A stretch of DNA of 35,268 bases from NCBI GenBank assembly GCA_947488195.1, contig CANKYR010000012.1, positions 1 through 35,268 on the forward strand, in the 5' to 3' direction. Shown piece after piece: positions 6,684 through 15,638 of this stretch (position 1 is the stretch's first letter; the number at the start of each line of letters is the position of its first letter). Made by a program: the position numbers and the translations under genes. The notes under the pieces are model-generated. The model ran no database searches and had not been told where the DNA came from. It worked only from the letters and a program-made list of their open reading frames with translations. This DNA comes from Flavobacteriales bacterium (GTDB lineage Bacteria > Bacteroidota > Bacteroidia > Flavobacteriales_D > Sanyastnellaceae).

Positions 6684-7237
6684 TACTTTATTTGCGGATT
6701 ACTTAAATACACGTCTAGATTCTGCAGATATTTATCGATTGTAGGATTATCTCCCAAGTCAATCATTAAATCGCACTGACGCGCTGCAAGTGAATCTCTA
6801 AGACCAACTTTCATCTTTGCTCTACTTTCTTTGAGAATAAAATTCACCGGAATTTGATCTCCGTTAGTCAGATCTATAAGAATATCAAAATCTTCTTTAA
6901 TGAATTTCGAAACGTTTTGAACCGGGCGTAAATACCAATTCAAGTCATCTTTGGTGAAATATTCAAACTCCAATTTTTGCGATTGCCAAATGGATAAATT
7001 TTTAATGGAATCATTAACAAAACCAACGCATCGAATGTGTCTTACACCAAACTTATCTTTCAAGTATTTCGCAAATGCTTTAATCTTGTTGAAGTAACGT
7101 TCGTCGTTATCGACATACAAAATACCAATAGACTGTGCGTCGTGAAAATTCGAACCCGAACGAATTCGCTTGGCATCAGGTAAATTACTTAATGCACGAC
7201 GGCCAGCAGACAATTTAATTTTTTCGACAAACTTCAT
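6683..7237 (-). CDS. DUF6913 family protein of unknown function
   Basis: 184 aa, soluble, no signal peptide or membrane helix. Sequence shows a basic amphipathic N-terminus (KFVEKIKLSAGRRALSNL), then an alternating strand/helix pattern: SIGILYVDND, helix to YLKDKFG, RHIRCVGFVND, a tryptophan segment (LNWYLRPV), FDILIDLTNGDQIPVNFIL and CDLMIDLGD. I recognise it as the flavobacterial DUF6913 family, which in my memory also sits next to dapA in relatives. An ORF extends to a GTG at 7243; the ATG at 7237 is preferred because TAAATTTG ends 5 nt before it. Stop and dapA start overlap by one base, so the two form an operon. Function unknown. Confidence 0.75.
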   Translation of the reverse strand: MKFVEKIKLSAGRRALSNLPDAKRIRSGSNFHDAQSIGILYVDNDERYFNKIKAFAKYLKDKFGVRHIRCVGFVNDSIKNLSIWQSQKLEFEYFTKDDLNWYLRPVQNVSKFIKEDFDILIDLTNGDQIPVNFILKESRAKMKVGLRDSLAARQCDLMIDLGDNPTIDKYLQNLDVYLSNPQIK

Positions 7238-7242
7238 TCTCA

Positions 7243-7250
7243 CAAATTTA
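7243..7250 (-). promoter_or_regulatory. -7 box TAAATTTG of the DUF6913-dapA operon
   Basis: Exact TAnnTTTG match on the minus strand, 5 nt before the ATG at 7237, with a weak TTC about 20 bp upstream in the -33 position. It implies a leaderless or nearly leaderless message. Confidence 0.4.
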
Positions 7251-7294
7251 CGAACACTTTTCTATATTTCGAACCTCCTTGCTGAAAAGCGGAA

Positions 7295-7302
7295 TATATT
7301 TG
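7295..7302 (+). promoter_or_regulatory. -7 box TATATTTG of the permease gene
   Basis: Exact TAnnTTTG match 19 nt before the permease ATG, which leaves a short leader. The only upstream TTG (7279-7281) is too close for a normal -33 element. Confidence 0.35.
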
Positions 7303-7321
7303 AAACCATTCAACCTGAATT

Positions 7322-8638
7322 ATGAATAAAAAAGGACTCTCTCTTTTCGCACTAACCATGATTGCCATAGGCAGCACTATTGGATCTGGAATATTTAAAA
7401 CACCAACAAGTATTGCTCAGGCGGTGCCTGACCCCATGTGGATGACAGTGCTTTGGATTGCTGGTGGTGTTGTTTCTATGATAGGCGCATTGGTCTATGC
7501 TGAAATGGGAGGACGTTTCCCAAAAGGTGGCGGGATATACACTTACTTGAAAGAATCCTTTGGTCCACTGCCCGCATTTCTTTACGGTTGGTGCTTGCTA
7601 ACGGTGGTTTCTTCAGGAACTATTGCTGCTTTAATAGTTGTCTTCGCAGATTACTCACAAAAGATTGTCGGGTTTTCAGACCAGCTCATTCCAGTCGTTG
7701 CCGCTTCGTCCATTGTAATCCTGACGCTCTTCAACATGTTCAGTTTAGACAGCTCGAAGTGGTTTGCGAACGTTTCTACTGTTTTGAAAATCATTGGCAT
7801 ATATGGTCTTCTTATTTTACTTCTGTTTTTAGGTACGAACAACATCTTCGACAACAGCATTTCTGTATCTGAAATTTTCACGAATGAAAAAGCTCAAGGA
7901 TTCGGATGGGCGAAAGCGTTTGTTGGAGTGCTTTGGTCATATACGGGCTGGCACTACGCAAGCTTCGTAACGAACGAAGCGGAGAACCCGAAGCGCAATG
8001 TACCGCTGGCACTAATACTCGGAACTTTAGTGGTTACCCTTTCGTACGTATTGGTGAGCATTGGATACATGAATGTGTTGAGCATTGAAGAAATTCAGAA
8101 CAGTAAAACATTGGCGGCTGATGCCATGGAGAAAATTATTCCAGGTGGATCATTTGCAGTATCGATATTAATTGCTCTTTCTGTATTTGGATGTGCAGGT
8201 CTATACGTGCTTGCAACTCCGCGCATTGTTCAACAGATGTCGAATGAAGGACTATTCTTCGAAGCGTTCGGAAAATCACATCCGAAATTCGGGGTGCCTG
8301 TAAATGCAATTCTACTCCAGTCAGCTTGGGCCATTGTGCTCATCTTCGTCTGGGGAAAATTCGAAGCACTCTATACCTACGTTACAATTACCGAGTGGTT
8401 CTTTTTGGCGTTGGCTTGTTCCGGAATATTTGTTTTCAGAATGAAAAAAATGGGACAAACAGATGGCATTTTTAAATCGCCACTTTACCCTGTCTTACCT
8501 GTATTGTTCATTGCAGTAGTTGCCTGGTTCATTGTAAAAAATGCATTGAGCGATGATCCTGCTGCGTACTTCGGACTTATGGTTATTCCTGTTGGAGCAG
8601 TTGTTTATTACGTTTACGGAAAGAAAAAATCAAAATAA
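7322..8638 (+). CDS. APC-superfamily amino-acid permease
   Basis: Inner-membrane amino-acid transporter or exchanger. 438 aa with about 12 hydrophobic helices. APC hallmarks: the unwound helix-1 motif GSTIGSGIFKTP (residues 17-28), AEMGGRFPKGGGIYTYLKESFGP(split here), WSYTGWHYASFVTNEAENPKR, typical of the LAT-like/YfnA-type group, and GLYVLATPRIVQQMSNEG. The start fits (MNKKGLSLFALTMIAIGS). It is monocistronic: its own promoter lies upstream and a strong terminator follows at 8658. Substrate not determinable from sequence. Confidence 0.9.
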   Translation: MNKKGLSLFALTMIAIGSTIGSGIFKTPTSIAQAVPDPMWMTVLWIAGGVVSMIGALVYAEMGGRFPKGGGIYTYLKESFGPLPAFLYGWCLLTVVSSGTIAALIVVFADYSQKIVGFSDQLIPVVAASSIVILTLFNMFSLDSSKWFANVSTVLKIIGIYGLLILLLFLGTNNIFDNSISVSEIFTNEKAQGFGWAKAFVGVLWSYTGWHYASFVTNEAENPKRNVPLALILGTLVVTLSYVLVSIGYMNVLSIEEIQNSKTLAADAMEKIIPGGSFAVSILIALSVFGCAGLYVLATPRIVQQMSNEGLFFEAFGKSHPKFGVPVNAILLQSAWAIVLIFVWGKFEALYTYVTITEWFFLALACSGIFVFRMKKMGQTDGIFKSPLYPVLPVLFIAVVAWFIVKNALSDDPAAYFGLMVIPVGAVVYYVYGKKKSK

Positions 8639-8657
8639 CATTCGGTTAATAAAGACT

Positions 8658-8682
8658 AAAAGCCCACTTCGGTGGGTTTTTT
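8658..8682 (+). terminator. Rho-independent terminator after the permease gene
   Basis: Stem CCCAC (8663-8667) / GTGGG (8672-8676) with a TTCG tetraloop, extended by A-T pairs, and followed by a run of six T. Confidence 0.9.
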
Positions 8683-8861
8683 CATGCGCTACAAGCTAGT
8701 AAATCAAGGCGTTTCAGAATAAAAAACTCGTGGTTATGAACAACTGTGGGGTTTTTTCAACAAAATGACAATTATTCTCAGTGTTTACTTGCTAATTAGA
8801 AAATGCTTCTTTTACATTTGGGATAACAAATAAATGTTTAATTTATAAAAACCAAAACAAA
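8683..8861 (+). promoter_or_regulatory. HU promoter and leader region
   Basis: A gene-free stretch between the permease terminator and HU. TTG at 8789-8791, 21 bp, then TACATTTG at 8813-8820, an exact -7 box. About 41 nt of A-rich leader follow (ending ACCAAAACAAA before the ATG), typical of strongly translated Bacteroidota genes. The first half (8683-8780) shows no feature I can name. Confidence 0.7.
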
Positions 8862-9134
8862 ATGAACAAAGCAGAATTGATCGATGCTATCGCAGCATCT
8901 TCTAAGCTTACAAAAGCTGATTCGAAGCGTGCATTAGATGCATTCATCGAAGTGACTACTAAAGCGTTGAAAAAAGACGACCGTGTTGCCTTAGTTGGTT
9001 TCGGTTCTTTCTCTACTTCAAAGCGTGCGGCACGTAAAGGACGTAACCCACAAACTGGAAAAGAAATCCAGATCAAAGCTAAGAAAGTAGTTAAGTTCAA
9101 AGCTGGTACTGAGTTATCTTCTAAAGTGAAGTAG
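8862..9134 (+). CDS. HU-family DNA-binding protein
   Basis: Histone-like nucleoid protein that bends DNA as a dimer. 90 aa, the standard HU length. Visible: MNKAELIDAIAASSKLTKAD helical dimer region, VALVGFGSFSTSKRAARKGRNP with the DNA-inserting arm RNPQTGKEI (conserved Pro), and KAKKVVKFKAGTELSSKVK. Monocistronic: its own consensus promoter and a strong terminator surround it. The conserved N-terminus and the A-rich leader fix the start. Confidence 0.97.
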   Translation: MNKAELIDAIAASSKLTKADSKRALDAFIEVTTKALKKDDRVALVGFGSFSTSKRAARKGRNPQTGKEIQIKAKKVVKFKAGTELSSKVK

Positions 9135-9155
9135 TCTTCAGTCTCGAAAAATATG

Positions 9156-9185
9156 AGGGCTGCTTCGGCAGCCCTTTTTATTTTT
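9156..9185 (+). terminator. Rho-independent terminator after HU
   Basis: Perfect 8-bp stem AGGGCTGC (9156-9163) / GCAGCCCT (9168-9175), TTCG tetraloop, then TTTTTATTTTT. The T-tract merges into a -7-like TATTTTTG for trmH. Confidence 0.95.
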
Positions 9186-9186
9186 G
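9179..9186 (+). promoter_or_regulatory. -7 box TATTTTTG in front of trmH, fused to the HU terminator
   Basis: Exact TAnnTTTG match, 6 nt before the trmH ATG at 9193. It is built from the T-tract of the HU terminator. No -33 TTG is seen, since that position is taken by the terminator stem. Confidence 0.3.
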
Positions 9187-9192
9187 CACCTC

Positions 9193-9864
9193 ATGAGTCA
9201 AGAATTATACGACCTCTTCAGCGAAGCACTCACTCCGTTCAAGCAACAACGCTTCAATGAAGTGGTTGACTTACGCACGAGATACCTCACCGTTGTTCTA
9301 GAAGACTTATACCAATCACACAACACCAGTGCAATTCTCCGAAGCATGGAGTCGTTCGGAATTCAAGATGGGTATTTAATTGAAAATACAAATCCCTTTC
9401 AGCACCTTCAGCGCATTTCAAAAGGCGCTGGCAAATGGCTCTCTCTTCACCGATACAATTCAACACGAAACAACACCGTTGAATGTGTTCGTGATTTAAA
9501 AAGCAAAGGCTATCGTTTGGCTGTAACACATCTACACGGCAACTCCATTCCACTTGCTGAATTAGACCTTTCTCAAAAAACAGCCTTGGTCATGGGAACA
9601 GAACTTTCCGGCGCAAGCGACTACATGGTTGAACAGGCAGATGTCCTCGTGCACATACCCATGCAAGGCTTTACTGAAAGTCTCAATGTCTCAGCTGCAA
9701 CTAGCATTGCGTTGCAGCACTTGACCACTAACTTGCGCCGCAGTTCTATTAACTGGCAATTGAGTGAGCAAGAAAAACTAGCGCTAAAACTTGAATGGGC
9801 TCGGCACAGCATTCACTGGTGGAAGCACATTGAAGCCGAATGGCAAAACAAAAAGCATGTCTGA
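9193..9864 (+). CDS. trmH: TrmH-family tRNA (guanosine-2'-O)-methyltransferase
   Basis: SPOUT-class enzyme, expected to methylate the ribose of G18 in tRNA using S-adenosylmethionine. Visible: motif 1 with NTSAILRS (Arg50), motif 2 ALVMGTELSGAS and motif 3 IPMQGFTESLNVSAATSIAL, which form the trefoil knot, plus a C-terminal helical extension rich in Trp as in TrmH proper. Start at ATG 9193; an in-frame TTG at 9184 lies in the T-tract of the HU terminator and is rejected. About 223 aa, full length. Overlaps the MATE gene by 8 bp. Confidence 0.93.
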   Translation: MSQELYDLFSEALTPFKQQRFNEVVDLRTRYLTVVLEDLYQSHNTSAILRSMESFGIQDGYLIENTNPFQHLQRISKGAGKWLSLHRYNSTRNNTVECVRDLKSKGYRLAVTHLHGNSIPLAELDLSQKTALVMGTELSGASDYMVEQADVLVHIPMQGFTESLNVSAATSIALQHLTTNLRRSSINWQLSEQEKLALKLEWARHSIHWWKHIEAEWQNKKHV

Positions 9865-11224
9865 AAAAATTGCATTAAACACTTCCAACAGAGCGCTATT
9901 GCAAATGGTTCTTCCTTTGTGTTTGGGAGCTTTCGTGCAATTCATTGTTGTGCTCGTTGATAATTACTTCGTTGCACAATTGAATGGAAAAGCCATGAGC
10001 GCAGTAAGTTTCGTTGGACTTATTTACATTGCTCTTGCCATGCTGTCGGCGGGATTAGCGAATGCCTCACAAATACTTATTGCAAGAAAACGAGGAGAAG
10101 GTCGAAGCGAAGAAATTCCTACCGTGTTCGCGAATGCTTTGTTCATAGGGGTTTTTATTGTCTTGATTCAATTTCTAGTTTTAGCTTTTTTCATCCCTAC
10201 TTTTTTAGACCGAAGTATTGAAGACGAAGAAACGCGGAATTACATGAAAACCTTTGCTGAAACTCGCGCATACGGATTCATTTTCTTCACCTTCATTCAA
10301 GTGTTACAGTCGTTTTGGTCTGGAATTGCGCTAACGCGTAGCATAATCTATTCTACGATTACCGTTGCAATTTTCACTATAGTCTTCGATTATTTATTCA
10401 TATTCGGAAATTTCAATTTCCCTCGACTTGAAGTTCATGGAGCCGCCATTGCCACCAATATTGGTGAAGCCGCTGCAGCTCTTGTATTGTTCTTTTATAC
10501 CATCTTTCATTCGAAATACACCGAGGTGCGACTCTTTCGCAATCTCTACCGTGTTCCTTTTCGTTACACCAAAGAAATCCTTCGCTTGGGAGTTCCTATT
10601 ATGCTTCAAATGCTTGTTGCCTTGAGCATCTGGATCATCTTCTTCGCGTTTATTGAAAAGAAGGGCGACGACTCATTTCAAAGCGCGTTCATTGTTCGGA
10701 ACATGTATATGCTAGCATGGGTCAGCGTCATGGGATTTTCAAGCACAACCAAAACATATGTATCCGGATTACTTGCTGAAAAAAGAACCTCGGAAATTTT
10801 TCATGTCATTAAAAGATTGGCCCTATTGAACTTCTCTTTCATACTCATTCTAACGCACGGCCTCTGGCTGTATCCGGAAAGCATTGCGCACCTTTTCAAT
10901 GCCAATGAAGAAACCACCCGACTCACCGTAAAGAGCATGCACGTGGTCCTGCCCGCCATTTCCATCTTCGCCTTCACGAGCATTTTATTGGCCGCAGTTG
11001 AAGGCGCGGGCAAAACTATTCAAGGTTTTTTCATTGAACTGGCCACAACCGCTCTTTATCTCACCTACGCCTACTACATTTCCTTTTATACCGACGCCGA
11101 TGTTGCCATTATCTGGACTTCAGATTACGTGTATTTCTTAGGACTTGGCCTTTTTTCTCTGCTAGTCTTTCGAAATACATCATGGTTCAAAAAAAGACAC
11201 CGGAAAGATTTCCACAATGGCTAA
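9857..11224 (+). CDS. MATE-family efflux transporter
   Basis: Inner-membrane cation-coupled multidrug/toxin exporter. 455 aa with about 12 helices in two homologous halves: MVLPLCLGAFVQFIVVLVDNYFVAQLNG opens the first half (broken here), followed by GLANASQILIARKRGEG; the second opens at RLGVPIMLQMLVALSIWIIFF, with MGFSSTTKTYVSGLLAEKR. The ATG at 9857 is the conserved start; the reading frame open from 9791 is inside trmH and rejected. Overlaps trmH by 8 bp, so the two are co-transcribed. Substrate unknown. No terminator before dnaE 49 bp downstream. Confidence 0.88.
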   Translation: MSEKIALNTSNRALLQMVLPLCLGAFVQFIVVLVDNYFVAQLNGKAMSAVSFVGLIYIALAMLSAGLANASQILIARKRGEGRSEEIPTVFANALFIGVFIVLIQFLVLAFFIPTFLDRSIEDEETRNYMKTFAETRAYGFIFFTFIQVLQSFWSGIALTRSIIYSTITVAIFTIVFDYLFIFGNFNFPRLEVHGAAIATNIGEAAAALVLFFYTIFHSKYTEVRLFRNLYRVPFRYTKEILRLGVPIMLQMLVALSIWIIFFAFIEKKGDDSFQSAFIVRNMYMLAWVSVMGFSSTTKTYVSGLLAEKRTSEIFHVIKRLALLNFSFILILTHGLWLYPESIAHLFNANEETTRLTVKSMHVVLPAISIFAFTSILLAAVEGAGKTIQGFFIELATTALYLTYAYYISFYTDADVAIIWTSDYVYFLGLGLFSLLVFRNTSWFKKRHRKDFHNG

Positions 11225-11273
11225 TTATTCGAATGGGACGCTGTAATTTTATACTCCTATCTGAATAATTTCC

Positions 11274-14200
11274 ATGTATTTAATTTTCGACACAGAAACC
11301 ACCGGCCTTCCGCAAAGCTACAAAGCCCCTTTAACCGATTTTAACAATTGGCCAAGGCTTGTTCAATTGGCTTGGCAGCTGCATGGAGAACGTGGAAATT
11401 TAATTTCACAAGGAAGCATAATTGTTCAGCCGAACGGATTTTCGATTCCCTATACTTCAGAAAAGATTCACGGAATTTCAACCGAACGTGCTACGAAGGA
11501 AGGTATTCCACTGAGTGAATGTTTGGATCAATTCGAAGAAGCTCTTGCTCAAACACAATTTGTTGCGGGACACAATATTGAATTCGATATAAACATTGTC
11601 GGATGTGAATTCCTGCGTGAAGGAAGAGTCAACGTGCTTGAGCAAATGCCAAGCATGGATACCAAAGAATTTGGCACTGAATTTTGTGCTATTCCAGGTG
11701 GAAGAGGCGGGAAATTCAAATGGCCAACACTCACTGAACTTCACGAAAAATTATTTCATGTTAAGTTTGAAGAAGCACACGACGCGGCATACGACGTAGA
11801 TGCAACCGGAAAATGTTTTTTCGAATTAATTCGTATTGGAGTTATCCCAAGTGCTAACGGCGTTGCGAAAGGTGATGTCGTTTACGAAGCGCCAATTTTA
11901 CAAGACAGCAATTTCAAATCAGATAAAACTGACAATCAGGCCCCTGATGAAACGCTTTCGGAAGTTGATATTAACGAAAATCAAAAATTCGTGCATCTTC
12001 ATGTGCACTCGCAATACAGCATTCTTCAAAGCACAACGACCATTGACGCGTTGATTAAAAAATCACTCGCCATGGGCTCTCCTGCTGTTGCTGTAACAGA
12101 TGCTGGAAATATGATGGGAGCGTTTCACTTCGTGAGTGCCGCCCACAAAAAAGGAATTAAACCCATCGTAGGTGCTGAATTGAATTTGTGCCGAAATCAC
12201 ACCGACCGTTCAGTGAAAGACGATGGATATCCGATTGTATTACTGGCGAAAAATTTTAAAGGTTATCAAAATTTATCGAAGCTTTCTTCGATCGCCTACA
12301 CCGAAGGATTCTATTATGTTCCGCGCATTAGCAGAGACCTTCTTGTTCAATACAAAGAAGGCCTCATCCTTTGCACCGGCTCACTTTGGGGTGAAATACC
12401 TTCAACCATTTTGAATATTGGCGAAGAAAAAGCGGAAGAACTTTTTGTCTTTTGGAAGGAACAATTCGGTGAAGATTTTTATGCTGAATTGAACAACCAC
12501 GGTTTGGAAGAAGAGCAAGTGGTGAACCGAACGCTTGTTCGGTTTTGCGAAAAGCATAACGTGAAATACTTCGCCGCCAATAACAGTTACTACACCGAGA
12601 AAAGCGATGCGGAAGCGCAAGACGCTTTGATCTGCGTGAAAGAAGGCGAAAAAGTAAGTACCCCTTCCAAATACATTGGAAAGAAAGGAAGAGAATTCCG
12701 ATTTGGTTTTCCGAATAACGAATTCTATTTGAAGAATGCACAGGAAATGGCACAAGCGTTTTCTGCTTATCCTGGAGCTCTTGAGACTACGATTGAAATT
12801 GCTGACAAATGCGACGGCTACAAACTCGACAGAGAAATCTTACTTCCGAAATTCGACATTGAAGAAACATTCATTTCGAATTTTCAAACTGAAATCATTG
12901 CCTCTCACGAACGATTGATTAGCCAACGCATTGAAAAATGGATTTCCGATGGATACGATGAAGAGCGCATAGCGCAAGAAAAAGACAAGTTAAAAACCAT
13001 TGCGGAACAGTCGGCTTATCTCGAGCACTTGGCCTTCAAAGGTGCGACCTACCGCTACGGAGATTTCGATGAATCTATTCGTGAGCGATTGCAATTCGAG
13101 CTTTCTGTTATTGAGAAAGCTGGATATCCAGGATACTTGCTTATTGTTGAAGACTTCTGTAACGAGGCGCGAAAGATGGATGTTTCTGTAGGGCCCGGAC
13201 GAGGATCAGCCGCAGGATCTGCGGTGGCCTATTGTCTTCGGATTACCGATGTTGATCCGATTAAGTATGACCTCCTCTTTGAGCGTTTCTTGAATCCGGA
13301 TCGTGTGTCGATGCCCGATATGGATATCGACTTCGAGGACGAAGGACGAGAAAAAGTTATTGAGTACGTACGAAATAAATATTCGCGCAACGCAGTTGCG
13401 CAAATCATTACCTACGGCACTATGGCCGCGAAGTCGGCCGTGAAAGACGCTGCGCGCGTGTTCGACTTATCCATTAGCGAGTCGGAGCAATTGACGAAAT
13501 TAATTCCGGATCGCGCATCGCTTTCAGACATCTTCAACAAAGAAGAGAAGCAGCTGAAAGAAGATTTTTCAAGCGAAGAATTCGAGCGCATGCAGCGCAT
13601 GCGCCTTATTGCTACAAGCACTACACCGGAAGGTAAAGTGTTGCGAATGGCGAAAATATTAGAAGGGTCCATTCGCAACACGGGCACTCACGCCTGCGGC
13701 GTGATTATCACCCCTACGGACATCACGAACTTCGTTCCGGTTGCAACCGTGAAAGACAGCGACATGTGGTGTACGCAGTTCGATAACTCCGTTGTAGAAA
13801 AAGCAGGGCTTTTGAAAATGGACTTCTTGGGCTTGAAGACGCTGAGCATTATTAAAAACGCGATCAAACTCATTAAGCTTTCCCACAACATTGACATAGA
13901 CATTGACAACATTCCCATCGACGATGAAAAGACCTACGAGCTTTTCCAGCGCGGTGAAACAGTTGCCATTTTCCAATATGAAAGTGAAGGTATGCGGAAA
14001 CACATGCGCGACCTGAAACCTACCGTATTCGCCGATTTAATTGCCATGAACGCCTTGTATCGTCCAGGTCCTATGGAGTACATTCCGCAATTCATTCGTC
14101 GTAAACACGGACTCGAAAAAATCGAATACGATCTTCCTGAAATGGAAGACAACTTAAAAGAAACATACGGGGTTACGGTTTACCAAGAGCAAGTGATGCT

Positions 14201-15638
14201 GCTCTCTCAGCGACTGGCCAACTTCACAAAAGGTCAGGCCGATGTACTTCGAAAAGCAATGGGTAAAAAACTCATTGAAGAACTGAATAAGATGAAAAGT
14301 TTGTTCATGGAAGGAGCCATTGCAAATGGCCACCCTGCAGATAAACTTGAAAAAATATGGACCGACTGGGAGAAGTTTGCGAGTTATGCCTTCAACAAAT
14401 CTCACTCGACATGTTATGCTTGGATCGCATATCAAACGGCGTATTTGAAAGCACACTATCCAGCAGAGTTCATGGCTGCTACCTTAAGCAATTCCTTGAG
14501 CGACATTAAGGGGGTTACTTTCTTTATGGAAGAATGCAAGCGCATGCGCATTCCCGTTCTTTCTCCAGATGTGAACGAATCACTTTCTCTTTTTTCAGTA
14601 AACAAAGCTGGAGCCATTCGCTTTGGATTGGCCGCCGTTAAAGCGGTTGGAGAGAATGCTGTAGAAAGCATGATTCGCGAGCGCGAAAACAAACCCTTCG
14701 AAACAGTATTTGATTTTTTAGAACGTGTCGACGATAAAGCCACCAACAGGCGTGTTTTGGAAAGCCTGGCCATGTGCGGAGCTTTCGACCGATTCGGCAT
14801 TACACGTTCTGCGTATTTCGGAACCGACAACAGAGGCGAAGGATTCATAGACACCTTAGTGAAATACGCGCGTGCAGCACGTGATGGCAAAAACTCTTCA
14901 CAAGGATCATTATTCGGAGAAGACTCAGGCGTGCAAATTCAACCGCCAACGATTCCAAAAGTAGAACCGTGGGATGCTCTCACCGAACTTTCAAAAGAAA
15001 AAGAATTGGTTGGAATGTTCATCTCAGGACATCCACTCGACGATTTCGCTCTTGAAATTGAAGCGTTCTGTTATCCAAATTCAATGGAAGCCTTAGAAAA
15101 TCCTGAACCCAACAACGGACGTGAAATTTCCTTTGCCGGTATTGTCAAAAACGTTCAGCACCGCATGTCGCAACAAGGCAATCCATATGGAAGTTTCACG
15201 CTGGAAAACGGAGAAGGTTCGCACGACTTCCGCTTGTTCCGAAAAGACTACATGAGCTTTAAAGCGTATATGCAAGATAACTTCTTCTTATACGTTCGCG
15301 GACGTTTTCAAAAACGTCGCTATGGACAAAACACGGAAGAAAAAACTGAATTCCAAATTGCAGAAATATCCCTCTTAGCTGAAGTGAAAGAAAAGCTTGG
15401 GCGTTATTTGACTATTGGAATTGACTCGGAATTTCTCACCGAAAAAACCATTCAAAAACTCGATGATCTGCTGGTGAAAAACACCGGACACGCCCAGCTT
15501 CGCATAGAATTAAAAAATGGTGAAGACCGCGTGGTACTTCCTTCTTCGGAAAGAAATAAAATTTTGGTGACTAAAGAAATTCAGAATGAATTGGAAGCGA
15601 TTCCCGGAGTATACTCCATTGCGCTTTCTTCGCGTTAA
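11274..15638 (+). CDS. dnaE: DNA polymerase III alpha subunit with fused N-terminal proofreading exonuclease
   Basis: Replicative polymerase, 1454 aa. Order: DnaQ-like 3'-5' exonuclease about 1-185 (MYLIFDTETTG with Asp6/Glu8, GHNIEFDINI, AHDAAYDVDAT); acidic linker about 186-236; PHP domain from 240 (HLHVHSQYS); polymerase core with GPGRGSAAGS at 640-649, catalytic PDMDIDF (Asp682, Asp684) and LKMDFLGLK (Asp850); fingers and beta-binding part; OB fold about 1280-1380 (ISFAGIVKN, FFLYVRGRFQ). In the PHP domain two usual metal ligands are changed: LDG reads LQS, and TDHGN reads TDAGN, while HLHVH remains. Proofreading is therefore probably done by the fused exonuclease. I recall such fusions in other Flavobacteriia. 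Stop overlaps the convergent gene by 4 bp. Confidence 0.96.
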   Translation: MYLIFDTETTGLPQSYKAPLTDFNNWPRLVQLAWQLHGERGNLISQGSIIVQPNGFSIPYTSEKIHGISTERATKEGIPLSECLDQFEEALAQTQFVAGHNIEFDINIVGCEFLREGRVNVLEQMPSMDTKEFGTEFCAIPGGRGGKFKWPTLTELHEKLFHVKFEEAHDAAYDVDATGKCFFELIRIGVIPSANGVAKGDVVYEAPILQDSNFKSDKTDNQAPDETLSEVDINENQKFVHLHVHSQYSILQSTTTIDALIKKSLAMGSPAVAVTDAGNMMGAFHFVSAAHKKGIKPIVGAELNLCRNHTDRSVKDDGYPIVLLAKNFKGYQNLSKLSSIAYTEGFYYVPRISRDLLVQYKEGLILCTGSLWGEIPSTILNIGEEKAEELFVFWKEQFGEDFYAELNNHGLEEEQVVNRTLVRFCEKHNVKYFAANNSYYTEKSDAEAQDALICVKEGEKVSTPSKYIGKKGREFRFGFPNNEFYLKNAQEMAQAFSAYPGALETTIEIADKCDGYKLDREILLPKFDIEETFISNFQTEIIASHERLISQRIEKWISDGYDEERIAQEKDKLKTIAEQSAYLEHLAFKGATYRYGDFDESIRERLQFELSVIEKAGYPGYLLIVEDFCNEARKMDVSVGPGRGSAAGSAVAYCLRITDVDPIKYDLLFERFLNPDRVSMPDMDIDFEDEGREKVIEYVRNKYSRNAVAQIITYGTMAAKSAVKDAARVFDLSISESEQLTKLIPDRASLSDIFNKEEKQLKEDFSSEEFERMQRMRLIATSTTPEGKVLRMAKILEGSIRNTGTHACGVIITPTDITNFVPVATVKDSDMWCTQFDNSVVEKAGLLKMDFLGLKTLSIIKNAIKLIKLSHNIDIDIDNIPIDDEKTYELFQRGETVAIFQYESEGMRKHMRDLKPTVFADLIAMNALYRPGPMEYIPQFIRRKHGLEKIEYDLPEMEDNLKETYGVTVYQEQVMLLSQRLANFTKGQADVLRKAMGKKLIEELNKMKSLFMEGAIANGHPADKLEKIWTDWEKFASYAFNKSHSTCYAWIAYQTAYLKAHYPAEFMAATLSNSLSDIKGVTFFMEECKRMRIPVLSPDVNESLSLFSVNKAGAIRFGLAAVKAVGENAVESMIRERENKPFETVFDFLERVDDKATNRRVLESLAMCGAFDRFGITRSAYFGTDNRGEGFIDTLVKYARAARDGKNSSQGSLFGEDSGVQIQPPTIPKVEPWDALTELSKEKELVGMFISGHPLDDFALEIEAFCYPNSMEALENPEPNNGREISFAGIVKNVQHRMSQQGNPYGSFTLENGEGSHDFRLFRKDYMSFKAYMQDNFFLYVRGRFQKRRYGQNTEEKTEFQIAEISLLAEVKEKLGRYLTIGIDSEFLTEKTIQKLDDLLVKNTGHAQLRIELKNGEDRVVLPSSERNKILVTKEIQNELEAIPGVYSIALSSR

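Noticed and set aside
8701-8760. Possible DnaA boxes or a replication origin upstream of HU
   Set aside because: TTATGAACA and CTGTGGGG fragments match TTATNCACA poorly and do not repeat.
12364-12755. Long antisense open frames inside dnaE
   Set aside because: Two overlapping frames opposite a strongly conserved gene, with no recognisable domain; typical shadows.
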